Part shown: positions 10,129 to 19,497 of the stretch, one piece after another
Numbering within the stretch: the stretch's first letter is position 1
Layout: each line of letters begins with the position of its first letter
DNA from: Clostridiales bacterium
GTDB taxonomy: Bacteria > Bacillota > Clostridia > Lachnospirales > Lachnospiraceae
Reading direction: 5' to 3'
Assembly (NCBI GenBank): GCA_012839235.1
Contig: DUNS01000183.1
Coordinates: 1-38,422 of the forward strand
Length of the DNA: 38,422 nt
The notes under the pieces: model-generated
Told to the model about the DNA's origin: nothing
Database searches by the model: none
What the model saw: the letters and a program-made list of their open reading frames with translations, nothing else
Translations under genes and position numbers: made by a program

Positions 10129-10362
10129 TATTATAACCTGCCTCTCTTTATAGCCAGCAAAATCAACATATTTATAATATTATGAATCAATTAGAATACA
10201 TTTATTCTTTATGACTTTACGAGGAGAGTTATTTGCTTTATAATTAAAACAGCCCAAAATTTCATAAAATTGGATATATGAATAAATTAATATTTCTAGG
10301 TAAATCTATAAGAATGAAAGTGTGGGATAAACCTAAAAGAGTAGAGGATATGGAGAGTTGAA

Positions 10363-10848
10363 TTGGAAAAAGACATGAGAAAAAGATTGATAACAAGATT
10401 TGGGTGGATCTTGTTTTATTTATATATTATATTGTTATTTTACTTTTTGTTTCTAAGTGAAAGATATGGTAGGGATAACCCTTCTGATGAATTACGATAC
10501 AATTTAGTGTTTTTTCAGGAAATTAAGCGCTTTATCCAGTATCGGCATATTTTGGGATTTGAGAATTTTGTTGTTAATATTCTAGGCAATATTTTAGCAT
10601 TTGCTCCTTTTGGATTTTTGTTACCGATTTTAAAGATGAGCTACAGATATTTTATAGTTATGGCGTTCTTAAGTATGTTTTTTAGTTTATCTATTGAGCT
10701 GATTCAACTGACAACAAGGGTTGGGATCTTCGATGTTGACGATATATTGCTTAATACAGTGGGAGGGATATTAGGCTATATTATATTCTTAGCCTTTAAT
10801 GGAATTCGAAAAAGTATTACTAAACATCGGTCAGTTACAAGGGGGTAA
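10363..10848 (+). CDS. VanZ-like family membrane protein
   Basis: NILGNILAFAPFGFLLPIL...SIELIQLTTRVGIFDVDDILLNTVGGILGY; TTG start. Confidence 0.85.
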   Translation: MEKDMRKRLITRFGWILFYLYIILLFYFLFLSERYGRDNPSDELRYNLVFFQEIKRFIQYRHILGFENFVVNILGNILAFAPFGFLLPILKMSYRYFIVMAFLSMFFSLSIELIQLTTRVGIFDVDDILLNTVGGILGYIIFLAFNGIRKSITKHRSVTRG

Positions 10849-10852
10849 GTAT

Positions 10853-11194
10853 GTGAAAAACATTATTAATTGGAGAAGAAAGAAAGAGATGATTCATTTC
10901 TCTGGAAGACGACACACAAAACTAGGAATACTATCTACCATTATTGGAATAGTGGTTGTTCTTGGATTTATAGCAATCAGTATTATTTCTAGCAGTGATA
11001 TAGGTGAGGGAAGCCTGTTAATTGGAGTTATTGGATTACTTTTACTTGCTATAGCAATTTTTGGCTTTGTAATCTCATATAAGGCTTTTAAGGAAATAGA
11101 TATATTCTACACACTGCCCATAATTGGTAGTTTTCTTAATGGTACAATGATGGTGGTATTGCTAATATTATATATTCTAGGCATAGGAATGTGA
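10853..11194 (+). CDS. Small membrane protein (DUF6142-like)
   Basis: ORF track opens at 10799 but GTG at 10853 has an SD-like aaggggg; HFSGRRHTKLGILSTIIGI and TM helices. Confidence 0.6.
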   Translation: MKNIINWRRKKEMIHFSGRRHTKLGILSTIIGIVVVLGFIAISIISSSDIGEGSLLIGVIGLLLLAIAIFGFVISYKAFKEIDIFYTLPIIGSFLNGTMMVVLLILYILGIGM

Positions 11195-11227
11195 ATTATA
11201 TAAATTATGAATAAAGGAAGGATTATT

Positions 11228-13300
11228 ATGAAATATAGTCAGCTATTTAAAGAGGAGAATGAACATATTCAAGAAAGATATAGCCTGGCAATGGACAGAA
11301 TTGCTCTTATTGAGAAGGAGAGGACAGTTAAAGAGCCCTTTTATGATTATTTTAGAAAAGAGACTTCTTACTTACTTCTTATTAAGCAAATAGTATCATT
11401 GGTAGAGAAAGATAGAATAAAAAAGCTTTCACTTGAGGAACTACAAGCTCTCAACAAGGAATTATATGGGGACTTTGAAGGGGATAATTATGAAACTAAT
11501 TATGCCAATCCAGCTTATGCATGTGGGACTTTAGGTAATAAGTATGGAAAGCTTATATCATTTTTAACAACTGAGCTTAGAAGCTTGATTGTATATGCTT
11601 ATGAGGATAGATTGTATGATTTGACCATATATTTGGAGCTGTTTATCGAGGTATATAATTACTTTGAAAGAGAAGATGATTTCACCTATAAGGATGTTAA
11701 AAGAGCCATATATCAATTTATGAGTGACTATAAAGGACACTTAGTTGAGAGGCGTACTAGAGAGATGCTTGATACTGAGCTATCCTTTGCTAAGGATATA
11801 ATTATGGAAGCAGATTTATCTGATATCCGCTATCTTTATAGATTTGGGGAGTATATTAGTGATAATGAAATTAAGACTGCTCAATACATAAATTCTCTTC
11901 CTGAGGAGAAGGTTCAAGCTATGGCAGATACCTTCACAGAAGGTTATCGTATGGGCTTTATTTCTAACAATCTGGATATAAGTAAGAAATCCATTGTGAA
12001 TATAAGATACAGACTGGGCTTTGAGAAAATGGTTCGCTATGCCATTAATAATTTTAAGAAACTAGGCTTGGAACCAGTTATTTATCGGGCTGGCTATAAT
12101 GCTCTGAATAAAAGACAGCATTTAAAGCTTGGATATCATAGTACAAGTCCTAATCGTCAGTATGATTTTGACCACCGTTTTGACCAAGGTTTATTTTACG
12201 ATAAGGCCTTTCAAGTTGGCCATGTGAAAGCTCTTAAGGATTCATTTGAAAAATATAAGAAGGAAGGTAGTGTCTATGCAGGACCAGCCTTAATTCAAGT
12301 ATTTGGAGAAGAAATATTTGTACCTGAGGATAAAAAAGAAGCTATAAGACTTGATAAGCGTCAGAAGAGACTATCTCTTGATTATACTAATCAAAGTGGT
12401 ATGCTAACCATGGAATATCTAAAGTCTGATGAAACCTCATTTACTATAATAGCTTATCCCATACCAGAGATTGGCGATAAATATGAAGAAATATTTACTG
12501 AGACTGTTAGAGTTAATACTTTAGACAATAGCTTATACCAAAGGATTCAACAAGAGATTATTGATGCTTTAGATCAAGGTGAATATGTTCACATAGTAGG
12601 GTCGGGTAATAATCATACTGATATTAAGGTAATGCTTTATCCACTTAATGATAGAACTAAGGAAACTGCCTTTGAAAACTGTGTAGCTGATGTTAATATT
12701 CCTGTTGGTGAAGTATTTACCTCACCAGTCCTTAAAGGCACCAGTGGAGTATTGCATGTCCCTCAGGTTTATCTAAATGAATTAGAATATAGGGAGCTTG
12801 AGCTTACCTTTGAAGATGGAATAATTACAGATTATAATTGTAAAAATTTCAAAGAAGAAAGTAAGAATAAGAGCTTTATTAAAGATAATTTACTATATAA
12901 TCATGACTATCTTCCTATAGGTGAATTTGCTATAGGAACTAACACCACCGCTTATATGATGGGTAAGAAATTTGACATAGGACCAAAACTGCCAATACTT
13001 ATAGCTGAAAAAACTGGCCCTCATTTTGCAATAGGAGACACCTGCTATAATCATAGTGAAGAAACAAAAACATTTAATCCTGATGGTAAAGAGATTGTAG
13101 CAAAGGATAATGAAATATCCTTGCTTCGAAAAACTGATGTATCAAAGGCTTATTTTAATTGTCATACGGATATTACATTACCATACGATGAGATAAAAGA
13201 TATTTCTGTAGTTCATGAGGATAAAACAAGAGTCCAGATAATTAAAGATGGTAGATTTGTATTGCCTGGTACTGAGGAACTTAATAAAGCTTTTGAATAG
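11228..13300 (+). CDS. Putative aminopeptidase (M29/aminopeptidase T-like)
   Basis: C-terminal EFAIGTNTTAYMMGKKFDIGPKLPILIAEKTGPHFAIGDTCY resembles the M29 metal-site region; internal ATG 11228 follows aaaggaagg. Confidence 0.55.
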   Translation: MKYSQLFKEENEHIQERYSLAMDRIALIEKERTVKEPFYDYFRKETSYLLLIKQIVSLVEKDRIKKLSLEELQALNKELYGDFEGDNYETNYANPAYACGTLGNKYGKLISFLTTELRSLIVYAYEDRLYDLTIYLELFIEVYNYFEREDDFTYKDVKRAIYQFMSDYKGHLVERRTREMLDTELSFAKDIIMEADLSDIRYLYRFGEYISDNEIKTAQYINSLPEEKVQAMADTFTEGYRMGFISNNLDISKKSIVNIRYRLGFEKMVRYAINNFKKLGLEPVIYRAGYNALNKRQHLKLGYHSTSPNRQYDFDHRFDQGLFYDKAFQVGHVKALKDSFEKYKKEGSVYAGPALIQVFGEEIFVPEDKKEAIRLDKRQKRLSLDYTNQSGMLTMEYLKSDETSFTIIAYPIPEIGDKYEEIFTETVRVNTLDNSLYQRIQQEIIDALDQGEYVHIVGSGNNHTDIKVMLYPLNDRTKETAFENCVADVNIPVGEVFTSPVLKGTSGVLHVPQVYLNELEYRELELTFEDGIITDYNCKNFKEESKNKSFIKDNLLYNHDYLPIGEFAIGTNTTAYMMGKKFDIGPKLPILIAEKTGPHFAIGDTCYNHSEETKTFNPDGKEIVAKDNEISLLRKTDVSKAYFNCHTDITLPYDEIKDISVVHEDKTRVQIIKDGRFVLPGTEELNKAFE

Positions 13301-13311
13301 GGAGAAGATAC

Positions 13312-14025
13312 ATGCTTGAAATTAAAAATTTTTCTAAAAGCTATAACAAAGATAAAAAGGCTGTTGATAACTTAAGTCTTAAGGTGGACAGTGGTGATAT
13401 ATATGGGTTTATTGGCCATAATGGAGCTGGTAAGACCACTACCCTACGAGCTATCGCGGGTATTTTAGAATTTGAAGAGGGAGATATATTAATTGATGGT
13501 CTATCAATTAAAGAAGACCCAGTTGCTTGTAAGAAAAAGATAGCCTTCATACCTGATAATCCAGATTTATATGAGCATCTTCATGGCATCGCCTATTTGA
13601 ATTTCATCGGAGATATATATGAGGTGAGTAAGGCTGACCGAGAAGTTTTAATTAAAAAATATGCAGATGAATTAGAACTGACAGATAATTTAGGGGATTC
13701 TATATCCTCCTATTCCCATGGAATGAAGCAAAAACTTGCTATTATTGCAGCTCTTATTCACAAGCCAAAGTTAATGATATTGGATGAACCATTTGTTGGA
13801 CTTGACCCTAAAGCTTCCCATACTTTGAAACAGACCATGGGAGAGCTATGTAAGGAAGGCAGCTCCATATTTTTCTCTACCCATGTTCTTGAGGTGGCAG
13901 AAAAATTATGTAACAAGATTGCTATTATTAAGGGCGGTAAATTAGTTGCAAGTGGAACAACAGAGGAGGTTAAGGGTAATAACTCTCTGGAGAATGTGTT
14001 TCTTGAGCTCATTAGTGTGAATTGA
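13312..14025 (+). CDS. ABC transporter ATP-binding protein
   Basis: Walker A GHNGAGKTT, YSHGMKQKL, Walker B LMILDEPFVGLDP. Confidence 0.95.
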   Translation: MLEIKNFSKSYNKDKKAVDNLSLKVDSGDIYGFIGHNGAGKTTTLRAIAGILEFEEGDILIDGLSIKEDPVACKKKIAFIPDNPDLYEHLHGIAYLNFIGDIYEVSKADREVLIKKYADELELTDNLGDSISSYSHGMKQKLAIIAALIHKPKLMILDEPFVGLDPKASHTLKQTMGELCKEGSSIFFSTHVLEVAEKLCNKIAIIKGGKLVASGTTEEVKGNNSLENVFLELISVN

Positions 14026-14079
14026 AAAGTCAATTCATTCAGTAGAATTACTATAGATTGGAAGGCTTGGTATTAATTT

Positions 14080-15696
14080 ATGAAAAAGATAATTAGACTT
14101 GTTTCCATTCAAATGGGGGCTGTTTTAACTGATATGCTATCCCTAGGAGATAGTCGAAAAAAGAAATCAAAAATACTCGGTTATGGAGGATTGACTCTCT
14201 TTGTTATATCAATGAGTCTTCTCTTTTTTATGTATGTTTTTATGATCTCTGAAGGTCTTAAGATGTTTGATAGTCTTGATATTATGCCAACCCTTATGAT
14301 GGCTATTACAAGTGTTATTGTTCTAATGACTACTATTTTTAAAATAAAGGGAACTATATTTGCATTTAAAGATTACGATTTAGTAATGTCTTTACCTGTT
14401 AGTACGACAGGAATTGTTGCTAGTAGATTGCTCCTTTTGTATGGGCTTAATATGCTTTTTGTTTGCATGATTATGATCCCTGCTACTTTAGTTTATGGAA
14501 TGAAGGCCAATCCAAGCTTGGGATTTTATATTATTAGCTTAATTACATTGTTTTGCATACCTCTAGTTCCAATTGCTTTGGCCTCTATACTAGGTACTAT
14601 TGTGGCATATATTTCAACCAGATTTCGTCATAGGAATCTATTTAATATTATTTTTTCTGTAGTCATGGTGCTAGGCTTGATGTTTTTCCCATCATTTTTA
14701 GGTGATGGTGGACAAGAAATAGTTGATATGAGTCGTTTGTTAACTAACCAAGTTAATGAACTGTATCCTCTAGCAAGGCTCTATACGAAGGCTGTCATTT
14801 CCTATGACATATGGTCTCTCTTAATATTTATTGGTATCTCTCTTGGCATCTTTATGCTCTATTCCTTAGTTATAGGAAGAGGGTTTAAATGGCTTAATTC
14901 AAAAATGTTGACTGGTGGGACGAGAACTAAATTCAAGATGGGAGAACAAAAGGTAAACACTCCATTTGTAGCCCTATATAAAAAGGAAATGAAGAGATTT
15001 TTTACAACACCTGTTTATGTATTAAACACTGGGTTTGGTGTAATATTAGGAACCCTAGGAGTTATAGCTTTAGTAGTTATAGAAAGCCCCATAGGGGATT
15101 ATTTTGATATTTCCTTTGATATTGGTCAATATATGTCTGTCCCTGAGATAGGAGGGACTATTGGGGTCCTTGGTCCATTAATGATATCGTTTTTCATAAT
15201 ACTAAGTAGTACTACATCAGCTTCTATATCCCTAGAAGGTAAGAATATGTGGCTATTAAAGTCCCTGCCAGTTTCTGAGAAGACCATATTTTTTTCAAAG
15301 ATAGGAGTTAATATTACTATCCTTGCTCCCTTAATTCTAGACCTAATTCTACTTTTGTTAGTAATGAATGTAGATGTCGATCAAGGGTTAATTATGATTA
15401 TAGTGGGAATATTATCAACTATATTTGTATCCCAGTTCGGTTTACTTATTAATATTATACTTCCGAACTTTAATTGGACTACAGAAACAGTTGTTGTTAA
15501 GCAAAGCGCATCTACATTGGTTACCTTGCTTGGTGGATTTGCCCTTATTGTAATACAATATCTGCTCATAGGTTTAATACAAATCGAGAATATGGCTCAT
15601 ATTATATATATTACTTTACTGCTGATTGTTAATTTGGTTATTTATAGGATATTAATGACTTATGGAGTCAAAAAGTTCCGTGGATTTTTAGTATAG
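14080..15696 (+). CDS. ABC-2-type transporter permease
   Basis: Multiple TM helices, adjacent to the ATPase gene; MWLLKSLPVSEKTIFFSKI motif. Confidence 0.8.
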   Translation: MKKIIRLVSIQMGAVLTDMLSLGDSRKKKSKILGYGGLTLFVISMSLLFFMYVFMISEGLKMFDSLDIMPTLMMAITSVIVLMTTIFKIKGTIFAFKDYDLVMSLPVSTTGIVASRLLLLYGLNMLFVCMIMIPATLVYGMKANPSLGFYIISLITLFCIPLVPIALASILGTIVAYISTRFRHRNLFNIIFSVVMVLGLMFFPSFLGDGGQEIVDMSRLLTNQVNELYPLARLYTKAVISYDIWSLLIFIGISLGIFMLYSLVIGRGFKWLNSKMLTGGTRTKFKMGEQKVNTPFVALYKKEMKRFFTTPVYVLNTGFGVILGTLGVIALVVIESPIGDYFDISFDIGQYMSVPEIGGTIGVLGPLMISFFIILSSTTSASISLEGKNMWLLKSLPVSEKTIFFSKIGVNITILAPLILDLILLLLVMNVDVDQGLIMIIVGILSTIFVSQFGLLINIILPNFNWTTETVVVKQSASTLVTLLGGFALIVIQYLLIGLIQIENMAHIIYITLLLIVNLVIYRILMTYGVKKFRGFLV

Positions 15697-15795
15697 TGAT
15701 TAGGTTGCCTTATTAATTGGATAAGAAATAATTCGGTAAAAACTAAGGACAAAGCTAATTGGATATGCTAAAATTGTGGCAGAAGCGAATAGTAT

Positions 15796-15914
15796 GTCAA
15801 AAGCAATTATAAGATCTTACTTTGTTAATATGCATTATATATGTTTCATAGTACTAGAGATCTAGCTTATCGATGCAAATTAACAAAGAATTTTTACTTG
15901 TTGGAGCTTTTGAC
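15796..15914. repeat. Long imperfect inverted repeat upstream of purM
   Basis: gtcaaaagc 15796-15804 / gcttttgac 15906-15914 enclosing ctttgttaatatgcat 15820-15835 / atgcaaattaacaaag 15873-15888 (one mismatch). Confidence 0.6.
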
Positions 15915-15977
15915 CTTAGCATTTAGTGGTTGTATATAACATTTGATGATTTGAATTATTGATTTGGAGGGATATCC

Positions 15978-17003
15978 ATGGATTATAAGTCGGCAGGTGT
16001 AGATATTGAAGCGGGATATAAGGCTGTAGATCTGATGAAAGAACATATAAAAGGCACCATGCGTAGTGAGGTTTTGACTGGGATTGGTGGCTTTTCTGGA
16101 GCATTTTCTTTAGAGAGCTTTAAGAATATGGAACAACCAACCTTAGTATCGGGTACTGATGGTGTAGGAACCAAGTTAAAGATTGCATTTATCATGGACA
16201 AGCATGACACCATTGGAATTGACTGTGTAGCCATGTGTGTTAATGATATTGCATGTGCAGGGGCAGAACCCTTATTTTTCTTGGACTATATTGCTTGCGG
16301 TAAAAATGAACCCACTAAGATTGCATCAATTGTTAAGGGAGTTGCAGATGGTTGTCTTATGTCAGGAGCAGCTCTTATCGGTGGAGAAACTGCTGAGATG
16401 CCTGGCTTCTATCCAGAGGATGAGTATGACTTGGCAGGCTTTGCAGTAGGAATTGTAGATCAGAAAAAGCTTATTACAGGGGCTAATATTAAGCAAGGAG
16501 ACCTTCTTATCGGAATAGGCTCTTCAGGAATTCATAGTAATGGATATTCTCTTGTTAGGAAGGTGTTTCGTATGCAAAGAGAAACCCTTGATACCTATTA
16601 TGAATCTTTAGGCTGTACCTTGGGTGAAACTCTTTTAACTCCTACAAAGATATATGTTAAGGCTCTTAAAGAATTAAATAAAGCTAATATCACAGTGAAG
16701 GGCTGTAGCCATATTACAGGAGGAGGCTTTATTGAGAACATTCCTAGAATGTTACCTGAAGGAGTTCATGCTGTAATTAATAAGAATAGCTATGATATTT
16801 TACCTATTTTCAATATGCTAGCTAAGGATGGCAATATTGAGGAAAATATTATGTATAATACCTTCAATATGGGACTTGGTATGGTAATTGCTGTTGATAG
16901 AGATGAGGCTGATAAAGCTATTAAGGCTATCAATAATACAGGGGAGAAATCCTATATAATTGGTGAGGTCATCAATGGTGAAAAGGGTGTTAGCTTATGC
17001 TAA
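15978..17003 (+). CDS. purM: Phosphoribosylformylglycinamidine cyclo-ligase
   Basis: [54 protein letters not shown]. Confidence 0.97.
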   Translation: MDYKSAGVDIEAGYKAVDLMKEHIKGTMRSEVLTGIGGFSGAFSLESFKNMEQPTLVSGTDGVGTKLKIAFIMDKHDTIGIDCVAMCVNDIACAGAEPLFFLDYIACGKNEPTKIASIVKGVADGCLMSGAALIGGETAEMPGFYPEDEYDLAGFAVGIVDQKKLITGANIKQGDLLIGIGSSGIHSNGYSLVRKVFRMQRETLDTYYESLGCTLGETLLTPTKIYVKALKELNKANITVKGCSHITGGGFIENIPRMLPEGVHAVINKNSYDILPIFNMLAKDGNIEENIMYNTFNMGLGMVIAVDRDEADKAIKAINNTGEKSYIIGEVINGEKGVSLC

Positions 17004-17623
17004 GAGTAGGTGTTCTAATATCCGGTGGTGGGACTAATCTTCAAGCCCTTATTGATAATGTTGAAAAAGGCCAACTTGATAATGTGACTATTGAAGTTGT
17101 TATTAGTAGCAAGAAGGATGCCTATGGCTTGGAGAGAGCAAGAGATCACGGGATTAGAGCTGTAGAGATTATAAAAAAAGATTATAGTGATCCAGGACTT
17201 TTTGAAGAAGCCCTTTTAGATGAGCTTGATAGGAATAATATTGACTTGGTAGTCCTTGCTGGTTATCTTCAGATTGTCCCTTCTAAGGTTGTAGAAGCCT
17301 ACAAGAATAGAATTATCAATATTCACCCCTCCTTAATTCCGGCCTTTTGTGGTAATGGCTTCTATGGGCTTAAGGTTCATGAGGAAGCTATTAAGCGGGG
17401 AGTTAAGATTACCGGGGCAACAGTTCATTTTGTTGATGAGGGAACTGATACAGGACCTATAATCATGCAAAAGGCAGTAGAGCTTAAGGACGATGATACC
17501 CCGGAGAGCCTTCAACTTAGAGTTATGGAAGAGGCTGAGTGGGTAATACTGCCTGAGGCTGTTGGCTTGATAGCTAAGGGTAAGGTAGTCGTTAACAACA
17601 ATGTTGTGAGAATTAAGGAATAG
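16997..17623 (+). CDS. purN: Phosphoribosylglycinamide formyltransferase
   Basis: [54 protein letters not shown]; overlaps the purM end. Confidence 0.96.
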   Translation: MLRVGVLISGGGTNLQALIDNVEKGQLDNVTIEVVISSKKDAYGLERARDHGIRAVEIIKKDYSDPGLFEEALLDELDRNNIDLVVLAGYLQIVPSKVVEAYKNRIINIHPSLIPAFCGNGFYGLKVHEEAIKRGVKITGATVHFVDEGTDTGPIIMQKAVELKDDDTPESLQLRVMEEAEWVILPEAVGLIAKGKVVVNNNVVRIKE

Positions 17624-17639
17624 GCCTTAGTGGAGGTTA

Positions 17640-17664
17640 GATTGAAAATAAAAATTTTTCAATC
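17640..17664 (+). other. Hairpin in the purN-purD spacer
   Basis: gattgaaaa 17640-17648 / ttttcaatc 17656-17664. Confidence 0.5.
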
Positions 17665-17719
17665 GCAACTTTATGCCTAGGGCCCAAAGTTTACATGTTG
17701 TGATGAAAGGTATGGTTAT

Positions 17720-18994
17720 ATGAAGATTTTAGTAATTGGATCCGGTGGAAGAGAACATGCTATAGTAAAAAAAGTCTTAGAAAGTCCAAAAGTAACAGAA
17801 GTATTCTGCGCGCCTGGTAATGCTGGAACAGCTATAGACGCTAAGAATGTTAATATAGGTGTTAAGGAATTTGATAAGCTAATAGAGTTTGCCCAGAAGG
17901 AAGCCATAGACCTTACAATTGTAGGGATGGAGAACCCTTTAGTAGAAGGTATTGTTGATGCCTTTGAAGAAAAGAAGCTTCCTGTATTTGGTCCAAGAAA
18001 AAAGGCGGCTATAATTGAAGGCTCTAAAGCATTTTCCAAGGATTTGATGAAAAAATATAATATACCTTCCGCAGGCTATGAGACCTTTAATGATTCCAAA
18101 AGTGCTATAGAGTATCTTAAATGCAGTAAATACCCTATTGTTCTTAAGGCTGACGGTTTAGCTGCAGGCAAGGGAGTCCTTATATGTAATGATTTTGAAG
18201 AAGCCCAAAAGGGTGTAAAGCTGATTATAGAGGATAAGCAGTTTGGTTCTGCTGGTGATCGTCTGGTTGTGGAGGAGTTTATGACCGGCCGGGAAGTGTC
18301 TGTACTAGCTTTCTGTGACGGTAGTAGGATATTGCCAATGACCAGTGCCCAAGATCATAAGAGGGCTAAGGATGGGGATCAAGGGCTTAATACAGGAGGT
18401 ATGGGAACATTTTCCCCAAGTCCCTTCTACACCAAGGAAATCGATGAATATTGCAAGAAATATATATATCAAAGAACCATGGACGGAATGAAAGCAGAGG
18501 GTAGGGATTTTGTCGGTATCCTATTTGTTGGCTTGATGCTTACGGCTGAGGGTCCTAAGGTTCTAGAGTATAACGCCAGATTTGGTGATCCTGAAGCTCA
18601 AGTTGTTTTACCACGAATGAAGAACGACCTAGTGGAGGTTTGTGAAGCTTGTATAGATGGAAGGTTAGATGAAATAAACCTAGAATTTGAAGATAATGCT
18701 TCCGTGTGTGTAGTACTTGCATCAGATGGTTATCCTGAGCAATTTAAGACTGGTTATCCAATCCATGGACTACATAGATTTGATAATGAAAAAGACTATA
18801 TGGTCTTTCATGGAGCAACCAAGCTTGAGGGAGATAGGATCGTTACGGCAGGTGGCCGTGTCCTTGGTGTAACTGCTAAGGGAAAAGATCTTAAGGAGGC
18901 TCGTAGGAATGCCTATGAGGCAACTAGATGGATAGAGTTTGATAATAAATATATGCGCAATGATATAGGTAAAGCAATTGATGAGACAGACTGA
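17720..18994 (+). CDS. purD: Phosphoribosylamine--glycine ligase
   Basis: MKILVIGSGGREHAIVKKV, LKADGLAAGKGVLIC, LNTGGMGTFSPSPFY, LEYNARFGDPEAQVVLPR. Confidence 0.97.
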   Translation: MKILVIGSGGREHAIVKKVLESPKVTEVFCAPGNAGTAIDAKNVNIGVKEFDKLIEFAQKEAIDLTIVGMENPLVEGIVDAFEEKKLPVFGPRKKAAIIEGSKAFSKDLMKKYNIPSAGYETFNDSKSAIEYLKCSKYPIVLKADGLAAGKGVLICNDFEEAQKGVKLIIEDKQFGSAGDRLVVEEFMTGREVSVLAFCDGSRILPMTSAQDHKRAKDGDQGLNTGGMGTFSPSPFYTKEIDEYCKKYIYQRTMDGMKAEGRDFVGILFVGLMLTAEGPKVLEYNARFGDPEAQVVLPRMKNDLVEVCEACIDGRLDEINLEFEDNASVCVVLASDGYPEQFKTGYPIHGLHRFDNEKDYMVFHGATKLEGDRIVTAGGRVLGVTAKGKDLKEARRNAYEATRWIEFDNKYMRNDIGKAIDETD

Positions 18995-19010
18995 GAGGTC
19001 TGTCTTTTTT
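18984..19010 (+). terminator. Rho-independent terminator of the pur cluster, overlapping the purD stop codon
   Basis: agacaga 18984-18990 / tctgtct 18999-19005 followed by tttttt. Confidence 0.8.
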
Positions 19011-19230
19011 GATACAATTTGGCTAGAAAGGTATTGACAAGACCCGAGGAAAATGTTCCATGGGAATGAAATTCCCATTTTGTGGTGACGCTCTCGCTTA
19101 GTTCCATTACGTAGTGGTACATAAGGTTCTATAATACAGAACCTAAGTACCAACGAATGGAAATACTTACTATGGGAATCATTTTCCTTGGATCTTATTT
19201 TTTATACTTTGATTAGGCCAAATTGTATCA
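19010..19230 (-). ncRNA. Candidate structured element, copy 2 (minus strand)
   Basis: 14-bp outer arm 19010-19023/19217-19230; middle arm 19039-19055/19180-19196; core P3 19102-19108/19156-19162; P4 ggtac 19116-19120/gtacc 19147-19151; apical 19124-19130/19138-19144; acgctctcgct 19088-19098. Confidence 0.75.
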
Positions 19231-19357
19231 TTGTTTTCGGTTTTTTATGAAAGATATCTATTATTTTGAAAGTTGATATGGTAAAATGTAGACAATAGCT
19301 AGATTATTTACTAATGAGATGTGGCTTGAGGTGTATTGTGGGAAATGTTTTAAAGAT

Positions 19358-19483
19358 GAGAGGAGTGTATGAAGGATAACCCTCTCAAAAGTGATTCTTT
19401 GGAATTCACTTTGCAAGTATTGCGCACTATGAAAATTAGAGATTTTCATGAAGAAGGTTTGCAGACTGATGTGAACCTTCTTC
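19358..19483 (+). promoter_or_regulatory. Leader with four consecutive hairpins upstream of the GH3 start
   Basis: gagagg/cctctc 19358-19386; aaagtga/tcacttt 19388-19412; atgaaaat/attttcat 19429-19449; gaagaaggtt/aaccttcttc 19450-19483. Confidence 0.6.
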
Positions 19484-19497
19484 ACATGGAGAAAGGA

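Noticed and set aside
15796-15977. Purine or ZTP riboswitch upstream of purM
   Set aside because: The conserved nucleotides of these classes as I remember them were not found; kept only as an unexplained inverted repeat.
18770-19153. Minus-strand ORFs 18770-19153 and 18913-19122 overlapping purD end and element copy 2
   Set aside because: They run through the structured element and antisense to purD; no domain, composition low-complexity.
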